From Sindora glabra (lineage: Eukaryota > Streptophyta > Magnoliopsida > Fabales > Fabaceae), in NCBI GenBank assembly GCA_020226215.1, contig CM035229.1:83035343-83099342 (forward strand): DNA of 64,000 bases. The letters run 5' to 3'. This document shows, in pieces, positions 1 through 13,315 of the stretch (positions within the stretch are counted from its first letter, which is position 1; each line of letters begins with the position of its first letter). The position numbers were made by a program, and so were the translations under genes. The notes beneath the pieces were generated by a model. That model saw only the letters and a list, made by a program, of their open reading frames with translations, had not been told where the DNA came from and ran no database searches.

Positions 1-930
1 TTCATAATTTCACATAATAGAAAAAGTTGATGAAACATTTACTTTCAACTCTGTTTGAAATGAAAATTTTCAATAGGAAACGTCTACAATAAATATAATA
101 TTGACATTTGGATTATGTTTCAACTAATTTCTAATACTGTCGTCTAAATTTTTAAAATAAAATATAAATAAACTCATCACTTATTTTTTTCATAGGTAAG
201 AATGGAATAATGTGAAGTGTCTTATAACATATGCAATATATAATACTTGTTAAAATTGATAAATTTGTTAAGTGCCTTAGGATTGACCAATATTCCTTAA
301 AAGTATTATTAGAATACCAATTTTCAATTTTAGTTTGCAATTAGGAATTTTCAAATATATTATACTATATTTAGTATTATGGAATATAGAATGGAATGAA
401 AATGAATAAAATGGAAAAGGTTTATTTAGTAAACACTATAAAATGGAAATGCCCAATCCTAAGGAATAACCATTTTATCAAATTGTGAAATCTTTATTTT
501 ATAACAAAAGTGATGGAATGGTCATTCTATTATTTATGGAATAGATTTTTTGTATTTTTATCCCTCACAACTTTAATATATTCCAACATTATCTTTATTA
601 ATAAATAATAAAATAATATCTATTTTTGGTATTATATTATTAGAATGTTTTATTAATTATATTTTTAATAATAAAAATTAAAATAAAATATTTTATACTT
701 TTATACAAAAATTACTTAATATAAAAATTGGTAAATTAAATTTTTTAGACTTTTTATTATAATTTTTTTAATTATAACAATAATAATCGTGATTTCATAT
801 TGAATTATAAAAAAATCTATAAATGAATAAAAAAATCATTTTTCATATAAATATGATTTCTATTTTACATTTTCTTTCTATTTTTAAGGATACTATTTTC
901 ATATAAATAGAAATTTTCTCCAATTCTTCT
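1..930. other. AT-rich intergenic DNA
   Basis: No gene is visible. The stretch is very AT-rich with short homopolymer and TTA/AAT-rich runs, and every reading frame is broken at short intervals. It ends in a pyrimidine-rich patch leading into a C-run/G-run. Confidence 0.6.
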
Positions 931-940
931 AGCAGCATTC

Positions 941-990
941 TTCCCCTCCCCCACCCCCCCGGTGGGGGGGGGGGGGGGGGGGGTTGGGTT
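941..990. repeat. C-run / poly-G tract
   Basis: A C-rich stretch ends in seven C (954-960), then GGT, then an uninterrupted run of twenty G (964-983) followed by TTGGG. The C-run and G-run can pair as a hairpin, and the G-run can form a quadruplex. The exact length is liable to sequencing or assembly error. Confidence 0.85.
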
Positions 991-1073
991 TTGGTAGTTT
1001 GCCGTAAAGAAGTTTACATAATTTCATTATTTTTCTAGCTAATTTCTCTTTTTTCCCTTTTCTTCTCATTTGC

Positions 1074-1235
1074 AGTGAAGAATTCTGCTCCATTTGTTCC
1101 TTCAAAGGAGATTTTATGGTAGGAATGCCTTAATGAATCAACCAAATTCAAAAATAAGTGTGTTGGAGAGATTACAGGAGGTGTACAAAGAAAACAACAA
1201 AAGAACCCCGGTTGTTGATGTTGAATTACAAATAG

Positions 1236-1237
<2 letters not shown>
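1074..1237 (+). other. Exon-like ORF, unidentified
   Basis: After a long pyrimidine tract ending in TTTGCAG (a good 3' splice-site look-alike, ending about 1074) there is a short open stretch with ordinary, non-AT-rich codon use. It contains residues such as SVLERLQEVYKENNK and TPVVDVELQ, then runs straight into a (TA)n tract read as Ile-Tyr repeats. I do not recognise a family. It could be an orphan exon of a captured or decayed gene, or chance. No partner exon is evident on either side. Confidence 0.25.

Positions 1238-1329
<92 letters not shown>
1238..1329. repeat. (TA)n microsatellite, 92 bp
   Basis: An uninterrupted alternating TA tract. It abuts the exon-like ORF on its left. Such tracts are length-variable and can extrude as cruciforms. 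Confidence 0.95.
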
Positions 1330-1332
<3 letters not shown>

Positions 1333-4300
1333 ACATTTGGCGAAATGGGGCTAAGTCGTACTTGAACACTTGCATTGGTTCACAAATCAATACCCCGCAT
1401 CAATGTTTTAAGTCAAATCCTGAAAATCAATAAAAAGTGAACCCGAAAACACGTTTAAAGGGATGAATCCTAACACGATCTTGAAAACAAACTCTGAACT
1501 CATTAGTCATTAACAAAACTTGAGTTTTTGACACGAAGAGCTATTGAATTCCTTAGTAAACGTAGGTTTGAGCTTTGACCTCCACTCAGCCAGTTTCAAT
1601 GCCCTCGCTTGTTCTCAAATAGTTTCGATTTCTCGAAGCGTGCGTCAATCTCCATCATCTAAGGGAGACCAGAGCACATGCTCGAGAGAAACAACAAAAA
1701 TAACAAATTAATTTTGGCCTTAGGTTAAATTTAGGGCATTTTATTCATTCTGATTTTAATTAATTTAAATTTAATCTTTTTAGAGAAATTTGGCGTCTCA
1801 AATAAATATTTTGGATGATGTCTAAATTTTGAGTAGACTTTTAAAGTAGATAGAGGACGGTGTAATTGTTTTTAGATAAGAATCAATCGGTATCTGATAA
1901 ATCACATTGGACCTGTGATTAATCTGAATTCCAGCTGCGATGACCTAATATGGGAGTAAAGTTTTCTCGGTAATAATTTTTTTTATTTATAAAATTCGAA
2001 TTCGAAATTTTATTTAAAGGGATTAAGCTCCTATTCACTTGGATCGACTATTGTTGGTCGCATTCCTATGTGATAGAGGATGGTGTAATTTTGATAAGTT
2101 ACAAAAGATGTTAGTGTGTCTGTATGTTTTTTTTAAATTTAATTTATTATTAATATAAATTAAATTTTAATAAAAAATATTAAAATGTTTTTACTAATAA
2201 ATTTTTTAATTTTTAATAATATATTATATTTTTATTTAGTGATAATATAAAATTTTTTATATTAATAATAAATTAAATTTAAACTCTTAATTAATCCCAA
2301 AAACTAGCATTGTTTTTTTTTATCCATCTCCTAGCAGAGACGAAGGTTAAGATAGAAGAGATAGTAAATACATGGTTTTTATTAATTATAAACGTATGTC
2401 AAAATATATTTTTAAAGTCTGCACTCTTAATGATTTTGTAATACTTGGTATTGTTTTAGGAGTCTTATTCCTATTACGCCATAAGTTTGAATCTTCAATT
2501 TTATATATGTATTAAGTAAATTATTACTTATATAATTACAAAAATTATATTTTTAAAAAATTACTAAGAAATTTGGTGGGAGAAAAAATAAGATGTGTTC
2601 CGACAAATTTTTTGAATTAGATTTTCTCATGGTGTAGATTTACATGCCCTAGTAGAGCGGTGGGATAAAGATCTTAGTTGAATTCACCATTGATAATCAA
2701 AACTCTCACATTTCATTTTATGTTTTAACCCTTTGATTTGTTGATTTTATGACAAGGGCCCATAACATCTGTTAAATAATTAAATAAATCTATTCATTTA
2801 ACTCTAATTTTTAATTTTTAATACACGCTTTATTAATTATCATCTTTTTTCTTGCCCAATCAACACTTCACTTACATTTTTATTTTCTTCATCTTTTTTT
2901 CCTATTTTTCTCTATTTTTAAATCCTTCATTTCCATTTTTTTTTCAAATTTATCATTAAAGTAATATAATCGTAAAGCAAAAACATTCATAACTTACCTG
3001 CTAACATCATATAATACAATATATATTATTTTTATCATAAAAATATTTTGTATAACTTAATTATTTTAATTTAATTAAATTACCTAATTATATTTTTTAT
3101 TTTCAGCTCTCTACATCATAATCCATATATTATTTTTCTACTTTTTATTTGTTTCATTGTATGTTTTTCTTTTTCTTTTTTTTTTTTTGCATTTTACTTT
3201 TTCCACGTCCACTTCTTTTGTCTACCACTTAGTCACTAATATCAATAAATAATATAAACATAGTATAATATATTTTCTTTTTATAAAGATATTTTAGATA
3301 GGTTAAAGATTTAAATTGAATTACTTGACAATATTTTTTTAGTGATTACAATATTTCTATCTTTAATTATTATTACTTTACAATTCTACATTGTTTCAAT
3401 TCTTTTTATCTACTTAATTGCATATTTATTCAAATTTTATAAATTTTTAATATATAGAGAATTGATTTATTTTTAATTGAGGTTAAGATTAAGATATTGT
3501 AAAAAAATAAGTCAAACCTTTCATTCACGTGTGTGTGTGTGTGAATTGATTACATATTTCATTCTTTTAATAAAAATATTTTAAAATTTTTATCAATTTT
3601 TATTCATTTAGTAGGTATATAAAAATATTAATCGAATTAATTTACTTAATATTTTATTTTTAATAAAAATATTTTAAAAATTAAAATTAAATTTATTTAT
3701 TGTCAATATTTTTATAACATTTTTAAATTCTATATTCCAAAATAAATATATATTAATTAAAATTTTATCAATGTTAATTTATTTTTGACGAATATGTCTT
3801 AAAAAATCAAACCTTTCAATTAAAAATATGAATTAATTATATATTTTATTATTTAAAAATCTTAAAATTGAGATCTAATTTCATCTTTTGATATTATGTA
3901 GAACTTACACATGATAATAAAATTAATATATTTTTCATATTTTTATTTCATAGAAAATAATATATATATATATATATTAAAAATTGAAATTTATGAATTT
4001 CACTACATTATTATAATAAATATGATAAATTAGATTTTAATATTATTATAATAATTTTCTTTTTATAATATAAAAATTAATTAAATATACTTATATAGAT
4101 AATATTCAATTTCAACAAGAATTAATTTATAATCCATCTATTCTATAAGATTAGAATCCAATTCAAGTTATTAAACTAACCGAATAAGAGATATTCAAAA
4201 AAATTTGTCGGACAGCCACAGAGGAAATGGAACCTCACTTACTTCTCTGACGAAGACCATCACAAAATTGACTTAAATATCAACTTTATTATAATAGAAA

Positions 4301-4430
4301 TTAACATCAGTATATGTTTATAGATTGCAAATTATTCAACTTTTATCTAAATTAAATATTTTTCATATAAATAAATTTTAAGTGAATTAAATATATCAAA
4401 ACTAAAAAATAAAAGCATATTATTTTTCTT
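1330..4430. other. AT-rich intergenic DNA
   Basis: No gene is supported. 1330-1720 is a somewhat more GC-balanced, possibly low-copy patch without a convincing frame. After 1720 the sequence is AT-rich, with a palindromic segment at 2131-2285 (listed separately), poly-T stretches around 3175-3190 and a short (GT)n at 3530-3541. Confidence 0.5.
2131..2285. repeat. AT-rich inverted repeat (foldback)
   Basis: The segment around 2131-2160 reappears as its reverse complement around 2257-2285, sharing a core of about 25 bp (AAATTTAATTTATTATTAAT and flanking bases). The spacer of about 100 bp is AT-rich. This looks like a small foldback MITE or its remnant. Confidence 0.55.
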
Positions 4431-4434
4431 TTTA

Positions 4435-5470
4435 TATCACATTATATCTTTATTATTTAATAATATCAGTATTTAAATTATAAATAATACAAATATATAT
4501 AAAAAAGCATAAATACGTATGAAGCAAATCAAAAGAAGAGAGACATTGTGTTAGTTATAAAATAATAAGAATTGAAAAATAAAGTATATATCTAATAAAT
4601 TTAATTAAATAAAATTTCTAATTCATTTATAATATATTATAATAAAAATATATCATATTATATAAATACTACTCAATAGTGTTTGAGTTATAAATAAAAT
4701 TTGTAGATTAAAAAAAAGAAAAATATATGATGGGGTTGTTAAAAGGGAGAGTGCATAAATAGTAAAATCATATTGAATTGTTAATTATTGTATATTTAAT
4801 TTGAAATATATCATGTGAGAATTAATATAAAATTATTGAAAATTTTTAAATAAATATTTAATTTTATTTTCTTAAATATGCTTATTAAAAATAGAATATG
4901 TAATTTAATTCATTCAATTTATGATTTCTATATTAAAGATTTAATTTTTTTACAATATTTTTAAATAAAATTAAAATATATTATGTTGTATTTATATTAT
5001 TTAATGATAATAGCATTTGAGCTATTATAAATGGCCAAATTGGACATGAAAATGAAAAAAAAGAGCAAACATATGCAAAATAGTAAATAAAAAGACGAGA
5101 CAATGTATCACATATAAAATGATAAGAATTAAAAATCAAATATGTAATTAATTTTAATTAAATATGATCTTTAACTTATTTAAAGATTTTATAATAAAAA
5201 GAAAATATTTTATGTTATATTTTAAGGGTATAAGTTTAAGGTTTTATGATATTGACATTTAAGTTATAGATAGCAAAAATGAATATATAAAAAGAGAAAA
5301 AAATGAAATAAAGTAAAAAAATAAATAATACATTAATTGTAAAGTAATTAGAGTTAAAAAATAAAATATATAATAAATTAATTCAATTTAATAAGGTCTT
5401 TAAATTTTTATAATAAAAATATTCTATTATATCTATAATATTCAATGGTATCTGATAGGAGTGGAGAAGA
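4435..5470. repeat. Diverged AT-rich repeat units
   Basis: Three blocks (about 4440-4680, 4960-5215 and 5216-5440) share the same ordered landmarks: a TTGAGTTATAAAT-like start, an A-rich patch, AATAAGAATTGAAAAATAAA, TTTAATTAAATA, then TTATAATAAAAATAT. The copies are strongly diverged and the block spacing is irregular, so this is an old, decayed repeat family rather than a clean array. Confidence 0.45.
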
Positions 5471-7440
5471 GAAACGACAAAGAGAAGAAAAATAATATGT
5501 AAATTATGAACTCTTAATAAAACTTGGACTGGTGTACATTTAATTTGACATATAATATTAAAATTGAAATAAAGAAAATATTAATAAATTTTAAATATAT
5601 TTAATTTAATTTTAGAAAAGTTGTATTAATAAATGGGATCTATAATTAACTAATTCAATTACTATATACTTTTTTATTGAATTTTTAAGTTACTTAAAAC
5701 AAATTTATAATAAAAGAATAATTTGGTGAAGCATTTCTTTAAAGAATAATCTACTATGAATATATATATATATATTTACTTTAAACACAACCTAATATAA
5801 AATGATAACATCACGATTATTATAATATTAAAAAGATTAATTTATTGAAGCTGTCAATAAACTCACTACAAATTAACATTTATTTTCCTATTCTACACCA
5901 TTATAATTTTAATTTAAAAATATTGCATTCACAGGCCAATAAAATTTATCAATATTCAACTTTGATTTCCATCAGTAGGGTTATTTTATAAAAAAACCTA
6001 ATTTTTTTTGAATGAGGTAATTTATAATTATCATATTTTTTCTAAGGCTTAAACATAATTTCTTCCAAATATTACTTAATCCACTTATGTAAGTTGCTTC
6101 AGGTTGCTCTTATCTTTTAGTCAAAGATTTTAATCTCTCTTTTCATCAAGTCAAATCATCAAACAATATGCAACTAGATAACATGGCAAGATAATTTGCC
6201 CCACCTCTTTACTAAAGCAGGGATGCCCACACCTTTTCTTCTATTAAATGTGTATGTGTATATATAATGTATTTTAGCTGTATATTAATTTTTAAGAAAA
6301 TTACAGCGTTGTATTTATATTTCATTGCACTCGCGCCACCTATAACATCTTTGCAACATACGTTTTTAGGAACTTAGAAAAAGAAGATGGTGCAGAAGAT
6401 AGGCGGTGAAAAGTTGAACAAAGGAAGGAAAAGGAGATGGGTAGAAAACAATTAGTGCAAGTTATCGGGATAAATCATTTTACACCATTACCGTACTCTC
6501 TAAACGTTTAACAATTTTGAATATGGATGATTCTTTAGTATTCTGAATGGGACAATGAATTGTTCTTTTCTCACTTTTTTATTTTTAGATGAAGTTATTG
6601 AATTATCATTGGATCGAAGACATATTGACTTGAAATGACAGAATAATGGCGTCACTTTTGATTTTTATTTGATCATGCAGTTCTTGAAGGGCAGGGAAAA
6701 ATTATCCTATCAAATTGTCAATGATGGAAACCCTAAATTTCAATAAATTTTTTACTCCGCATTTAGATTTCATTCCAATAATTTTATACATTTTTTGTTC
6801 CAAGTCCATCAAACCAACTCTAAAAAAAATCTAAACTTCATTAACTCTTTTTTAGATATGATGATGATGATGATGATGGAAAATTGTAACAAGGTGCCGT
6901 TTCGTGGACTTTATTTTAAAGAGGTGATAATGCTGGACTTTTTTTTAAATAGGTTCCGATTTTATGATTTATGAATGTTATATACCTAAATTACCCTTTT
7001 AATTATGAGAATGCGATCGTAAATTAGAAATTTTAAAAAGTCATAAATCTATCATTAATTAACTAATTTTTGCATATGATCACTCATTTTCAGTTATCTT
7101 CATATAATCTTTCAATAGAAAATAAGAAAATATGGGTTTAATGAAGTCCATCTGATTAAAAACGCGTAAATTAAGTTGAAAATTTTGAACAACCATAACT
7201 TTATGTTCGGTTATTCGTTTTAAATAATTTTTTTCATTTTATGTAACTTTTTGAGATTTATGTGTTTGTATAAGTCAAAGGCATTTTGCCCACTTTGATT
7301 TGGTAAAAAAGGCCTTTTCTAATAATTTTTTTAATTTTTTTTATTTTCTTATTATTTTTTTAACTTTGATCTTATTTTTATCAATTTAAATTCATTTGAA
7401 TCCTATATTAAACTTTTGCTCTCCAATTATTTTGATTCTA
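5471..7440. other. AT-rich intergenic DNA
   Basis: No gene is supported. It contains a short (TA)n near 5760-5775 and an (ATG)n run at about 6857-6879. At about 6885-6960 a less AT-rich segment precedes the tandem array; it may belong to a transposon, but I see no terminal repeat. Confidence 0.45.
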
Positions 7441-7454
7441 ATAGTGCCATAACA

Positions 7455-9690
7455 ATTTTTAATAAATAAAACTATTAAAGAATAATATATTACTATTTGT
7501 AAATTAAATAGTAATATGTTACTGTTTCGTTCCAAAATAATAACATTAACTGAAAATCTCAAATAAATGGATAATAATAAGTTACTACTTGTTATCTAGA
7601 CAGTAATATATTATGTTTTATTCTAAAATAGTAATACAATAAAAAATTTAAAATAAATGAATAAATCAAGTCTAATTAATAATGAAATTACCAAATAATA
7701 GCATTTTATTATAGAACAGACAGTAATATGTTACTATTTCATTCCAAACCTAATTAACAATTAAATTACCAAAGAAGAGGATGTTACTGTTTTATTTCAA
7801 AATAGTAACACTAACCAAGAACCCCAAATAAATGGATAATAGCATATTACTATTTATTCTTTAGACAGTAATATATTACTGTTTCATTTCAAAATAGTAA
7901 CACTAACTAAAAATTTAAAATAAATGGATAAATCAAGTTTAATTAATAATGAAATTATTAAATAATAGTATGTTACTATTTGTTCTCTAAACAGTAACAT
8001 ATTACTATTTTGTTCCAAGCTTAATTAACAACCAAATTGCTAAAGAAAAGGATGTTACTGTTTCATTCTAAAATAGTAATACTAACAAAAAATTTTAAAT
8101 AAATAGATAAATCAAGTCTAATTACTAACAAAATTATCAAATAATAGCATGTTACTGTCTATTCTATATACAGTAATATATTACTATTTTATTTCAAACC
8201 TAATTAATAAATAAATTATCAAAGAAAAGGATGTTACTGTTTCATTTCAAAATAATAACACTAATAAAAAACTACAAATAAATGGGATTAACAATCAAAC
8301 TACTAAATAACAATTTATTATTAGTTGAAAAATAAATGGTCACATGTTATTATTTCGTTCCAAAATAGTAACATTAACAAAAAATTTTAAATAAATGGGT
8401 AAATCAAGTCTAATTAATAATCAAACTGTCAAAGAAAATGATGTTACTATTTTATTCTAAAATAATAACACCAACAAAAAAATTTCAAATAAATGGATAA
8501 ATCAATTCTAATTAATAACAAAATTATCAAATAATAGCATGTTACTGTCTATTTTTTACACAGTAACATGTTACTATTTTGTTCCAAGTCTAATTAACAA
8601 CCAAATTGCTAAAGAAGAGGATGTTACTGTTTCATTCTAAAATAATAACACTAACAAAAAATTATAAATAAATGGATAAATTAAGTCTAATTAACAACCA
8701 AACTACCAAATAACAATATGTTACTATTTATTCTCTAAATAGTAATATGTTATTATTTTGTTCCAAGATAGTAACATTAATGAAAAATTTTAAATAAATG
8801 GATAAATCAAATCTAATTAACAATCAAATTATTGAAGAAGAGGATGTTACTGTTTCATTCCAAAATAGTAATACTAATAAAAAACTTTAAATAAATGGAT
8901 AAATTATGTTTAATTAATAAATAAATTATTAAATAATAGTATGTTACTATCCATTCTCTACATAGTAACATGTTACTGTTTTATTCCAAGCCTAATTAAC
9001 AACTAAATTGGTAAAAAAGAGAATGTTATTGTTTCATTCTAAAATAGTAATATCAATAAAAAATTATAAATAAATGAATAAATTAAGTCTAATTAATAAC
9101 AAAACTATTAAATAACATGTTACTATTTGTTCTCCTCAAATAGTAACATGTTACTATTTCGTTTTAAAATATTAACATTAACAAAAAAATTTCAAATAAA
9201 TGGATAAATTAAGTCTAATTAACAATCAAACTACTAAATAATAATATATTATTATTTATTTTTCAAACAGTAACATATTATTATTTCATTCCAAAATAAT
9301 AACATTAATAAAAAATTTTAAATAAATAGATAAATAAGTCTAATTAACAATCAAATTGTCAAAGAAGTGGATATTACTATTTCGTTTCAAAACAGTAACA
9401 TGAATAAAATTTTTTAAATAAGTTAATAAATTAAGTCTAATTAATAACTAAATTGTAAAATAATAGCATGTTACTATTTATTCTTCAGACAATAAGTTCT
9501 AAAATAGTAATACTAATAAAAAAATTCTAAATAAATGGATAAATTAAGTCTAATTAATAATCAAATTATCAAATAATAATATATTACTATTTATTTTCTA
9601 AACAGTAACACTAACTAAAATATCAAATAAATGGATAAATTAAATTTAATAAATATTCAAATTATCAAATAACAATATGTTATTATGTCT
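7455..9690. repeat. Tandem repeat array, 2.2 kb
   Basis: The array is built from two related subunits. Both carry AAATAAATGGATAAAT, an AAGTCTAATTAACAACCAA-like stretch and AGTAACACTAAC. One has AAGAGGATGTTACTGTTTC, the other a palindromic AGTAACATGTTACT core. The landmark GATGTTACTG (variants included) falls at about 7781, 8052, 8231, 8441, 8621, 8844 and 9023, giving spacings near 271, 179, 210, 180, 223 and 179, so a higher-order alternation with indels. Copies are well diverged. Every frame is broken, so it is not coding. It may be a local minisatellite or a repeat-rich part of an unrecognised transposon. Confidence 0.85.
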
Positions 9691-10529
9691 CTAAGTTCTT
9701 ATTTATTTTTATTTTTATCTTAACCAAAAATTTATTTTAATTCTTAAAAAATTAAATTTTTATAAATTTTATTTATAATTAAAATTTTATATTAATTTAA
9801 TTTTTATAAAGGAAAAAGTCCTGCAATTTTAATTTTTATAAGTTTTTAGTCTTTTATTTTTTATTTGTATTAAATTAAAAACTCTCCACTTTTAATGTGT
9901 AGCAAAAGAAGTTTCTGTTTTGGTTCTTTTAATTTTCTTAAAACGCATTGTAAATGTGTTATTTTTATCTTCTGAGTATCATGGTAAATTTTCGTACATG
10001 AGTGCATTTAAATAAAAGAAAGTGAGTTTTGGGTATTTCGCTGTAATAAATTACACCAAATGACATCGGAATAATAATATTTAGATTAGATTATATATGA
10101 TACTGGGCTTAGTTTTTAATCATTCAGCACGTACTATGTATTCATTTATTTAGAAAGCACCAATATAAAACTATAGAAGCTTTAACTTTTAACTAGACAA
10201 GCTGCTTAGTTAAAATTTTATAATTAGTATCATATCATATTATTATATAAATGAAGCCTAATAGCGTGATGTAATGATTTCTGGGTGGACATGGGTATTA
10301 TGCGGAAGTTATTGCATATTCTAATTATAATATTTGCTATCGATCTTATCCAATAAATAAAATTTAATTATTATGGTTTTTTATGATTATCAATGATCTA
10401 GAAATTAAAAACTTATAGTTTTAATTATTGTGAATCCTATAAAATTAATAGATAAAAATATGTTTTTAAATCCCCTAATCTTTATTCAAGTTTCCTTCTT
10501 ATTTCTTAATCAATTATTTGAAAAAAAAT

Positions 10530-10534
<5 letters not shown>
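9691..10534. other. AT-rich intergenic DNA
   Basis: No gene seen. 9700-9870 resembles the foldback-type AT sequence also found at 47.9-48.1 kb (TTTTATATTAATTTAATTTT and neighbours), so it may be a further degraded MITE copy. Confidence 0.4.

Positions 10535-10575
<41 letters not shown>
10535..10575. repeat. (TA)n microsatellite, about 41 bp
   Basis: Uninterrupted alternating TA tract in AT-rich intergenic DNA. Confidence 0.9.
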
Positions 10576-10578
<3 letters not shown>

Positions 10579-10999
10579 AAAATGTACAATGTTATTCAAC
10601 AGTTTAATTTGATTATTTTTTTAATAGATATGCTCACATGACATTTTACATGACTCAAATAAATTATATATTTTTATTTGTGTGACAAAAAGACACTTTT
10701 ACTTTCCTAAATTTTATTTAAAGTAAATTTATCTTCCAACCTTCAAAAGACAATGGGTTGACAAGAATATTGATAAAGATGAATTTAAATTGGATGAGTA
10801 AGACAATGCATTTAAAATTCTCTTCAATCATGTAGAACAAAATGTTAAAGCATGATGATTGAGAAAGCTAAATAATCACTTACACAAGTACTAATCAAGC
10901 CTTTTTATCAAAATAGGAAGAAATTTTCTATAAAAAGAAATATTATACAAAATAAATTAAACTAGAAACTAATAGGAATGTTTAGATAGTAATATCTCA

Positions 11000-12060
11000 A
11001 ATTTGATAAGGTAGTGATTTTTCTTCTTAGATTTTGTATATATATGTTGATGAGTTTTGAAAGTTTTGTAATATTAGCACCATACATTGATGACATTCAT
11101 CTTTCTAGAAATGATATGAACTTGCTGATTAAGATAAAATACATATTGTCATAACATTTTGATACGAAGAATCTTGAAAATACCTCATATATATAAAGCA
11201 TAGAGATTTATCATGACAAATCTCGAGATTTATCATGGCAAATTCCAAGATTTACTTAGTTTATCTTAACAGATGTACGTTGAAAAGGTATTAAAGAGGT
11301 TCAATATGTCTACATGCCCTTAAGTTTTTGCACTCATTCAAAAGATTGATATTTTCTCAAAGGCTCATTATCCTCAAAATGATGATGAAAAAGAAAAAAT
11401 GAAAAATATCTCATATGCATTGATCGTAGATAGCCTAATGTATGATTAGATATATACATGTCTTAATATAACTTATGCTATTAGTGTATTAGAAAGATAC
11501 ATGAGTGGTTCTGGCTAAAGATATGAGGCTATTGCTAAAAGAGTTATGAGATACTTGCAAAATATAAAAGATTGTATGTTGATCATAGGAGATTAAGAGA
11601 TCTTAAGGTTACAAGCTATTCAAACTCAAATTTTGTCTATTGTCCAGATGATCATAAGTCAATATATAGGTACATCATTGTGATGACATTAGGAACTCTG
11701 TCATAGAAAAGTGTCAAGTAATTCCTTATAGCAACCTTCATTATAGAAGCAAAGTATATCATATGTTACAAAGCTACTTGTAAAGCTATATGGTTAAGGA
11801 ACTTTATGACTAGGTTTAATATTACTAAAAGTATCTTAAGGCTGGTGCTATTAATTTCTTATTCTTTTCATATAAAATACTTTGATGTGAAATACTAAGT
11901 TGTAAGAGAGAAAATATGTAAACATATTATTCGCATTGAACATATTTTCACAGATTATATGCTCGTAGATTTTTTAACTAAAGGCTTAATAATTAGAATA
12001 TATTATGATCATGTAATTAATATTAGTTTGACTAAGAATTTTGATGTTATGGATTTGTGA
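11000..12060 (+). pseudogene. Ty1/copia pol remnant (RT-RNase H)
   Basis: A decayed piece of a Ty1/copia polyprotein, readable only in segments. In order it shows the reverse transcriptase active-site region with PYIDDIHLSRNDMNLL (the YxDD box at 11083-11094), a KVLKRFNMST segment, the ISYA...SLMY region, an RVMRYLQNIKD segment, RNase H-like EAKYIICYKATCKAIWLRNF and a final DFLTKGL motif. That order matches the end of copia pol. Stop codons and frame changes occur throughout. The gag, protease, integrase and first part of RT are missing, and I found no LTR pair, so this is a truncated dead fragment. Its sense strand is +. The family call is firm; no subfamily can be named. Confidence 0.85.
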
Positions 12061-12736
12061 AAGTATTTGAATGTAATTTTTTTATCTTAAGATGAATATT
12101 AATGAAATATTTATGTTTTATCATATATTATTGTGTTTTTTTTCTTTTGTTATAGCACATTGGTAATGCCATTTAGATCTTGTCTCAATATTATATTAAA
12201 AATATTGATTCTCATTTAACATCTTAGATGGATGCTATAACCTATATGTGGAAATTTACATATAGTCACATTTACTATTATGTAAATCTTATTATACATA
12301 TCTTATTGATATTGTTATCAAATATTATATTTCATTTGGTTGGCAAGGTGTGGTTGTACAATGTGTATAATATTGATATTCTTTTCAAATGTTATGTCAT
12401 GCATTATTGAACAATTATGATTTTAACTTAGACATATGAATTTAAAAGTACAATAATTTACTTTGGCATTTAATAAAGTTGACACAATTACTAAATTATA
12501 TAATTCAATTGTAAAATTGTTAACAATATTTTAAATTGGACTTAATAATTCAATAATTAACTTTAAAATACTATAATGTTAAAGGCTGAATAAAGTGAAA
12601 ATTAAGTTAGGCTTATGTGGCATTTGAGCTTAAATTAGGGTAACGAATTGATTTTGGTGACAGGTTAATTTATTACTAGCTATAATTTTATTTAAATAGA
12701 GTTATTACTTTTAAACCTCAAACTAAGTACATATTC
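12061..12736. other. AT-rich DNA after the copia remnant
   Basis: It follows the end of the copia pol fragment and may contain a degenerate 3' LTR, but without a second copy no LTR can be shown. No gene is supported. Confidence 0.4.
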
Positions 12737-12750
12737 CTAATCAATTGTAG

Positions 12751-13315
12751 GGATGCTTGACGGCCCATGATCCACAATTCAAACCAATTGATCTATAGGT
12801 TTTATGTCAATCAGACTAGGAAAAAGTAGCCTGTTTACAAGTTTAAACAAATTTGATATGATAGATTGTACGTCAAGCCTAAATAAATCGGGTTGGTATA
12901 TAGATTTAAACAAGGCCTAAATTACATTTTTTAATTTTTTATATTAATAATTTAAATAATATTTGTGTTAAAAAAGAAGTTAATCTATTAACCATTTTTA
13001 CATCATATTTCAACATAAAATATAATTCAATCGTTCAAAAACTAAACTCAATTACTAAAAATAATTAAATATAAAAATAAATAATAAAATTGATAAATAA
13101 AAATAAAATTAAAAAATATAAAAATAAAGTAATAAATATAAAAATCATAAAATATAAAATATAAAAATAAAAAATAAAAAAATGTGAATTGACCCATGCA
13201 TTAGTCCAATAGGCCACATAAATATATAAATCACTTAAAATAAGCTTGTTAAAAATGTAAGCCTAAACTGACCATATCCTCGTAGGTTTTGATTTAATTC
13301 ATCCATTAAACATCT
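12751..13315. mobile_element. Non-autonomous DNA transposon, 565 bp
   Basis: The element is bounded by a near-perfect 14-bp direct repeat, CTAATCAATTGTAG at 12737-12750 and CTAATCAATTATAG at 13316-13329, with one mismatch. Just inside are short imperfect inverted ends: GGATGCTTGACGG on the left and the complement of GAGATGTTTAATGG on the right. The interior has no coding capacity and contains an extremely A/T-rich stretch at 13050-13180. The duplication length and structure suit a deleted MULE- or hAT-type element. The superfamily is uncertain because the ends are short. Confidence 0.65.

Noticed and set aside
7455..9690. CRISPR-like array
   Set aside because: Plant nuclear context; the repeats are long, diverged and lack unique spacers.
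10430..10612. ORF with an Ile-Tyr repeat
   Set aside because: It is translation of a (TA)n microsatellite; the same applies to frames at 16310-16507 and 32748-32963.
12061..12736. 3' LTR of the copia remnant
   Set aside because: No second copy and no TG...CA-bounded repeat could be found in the window.
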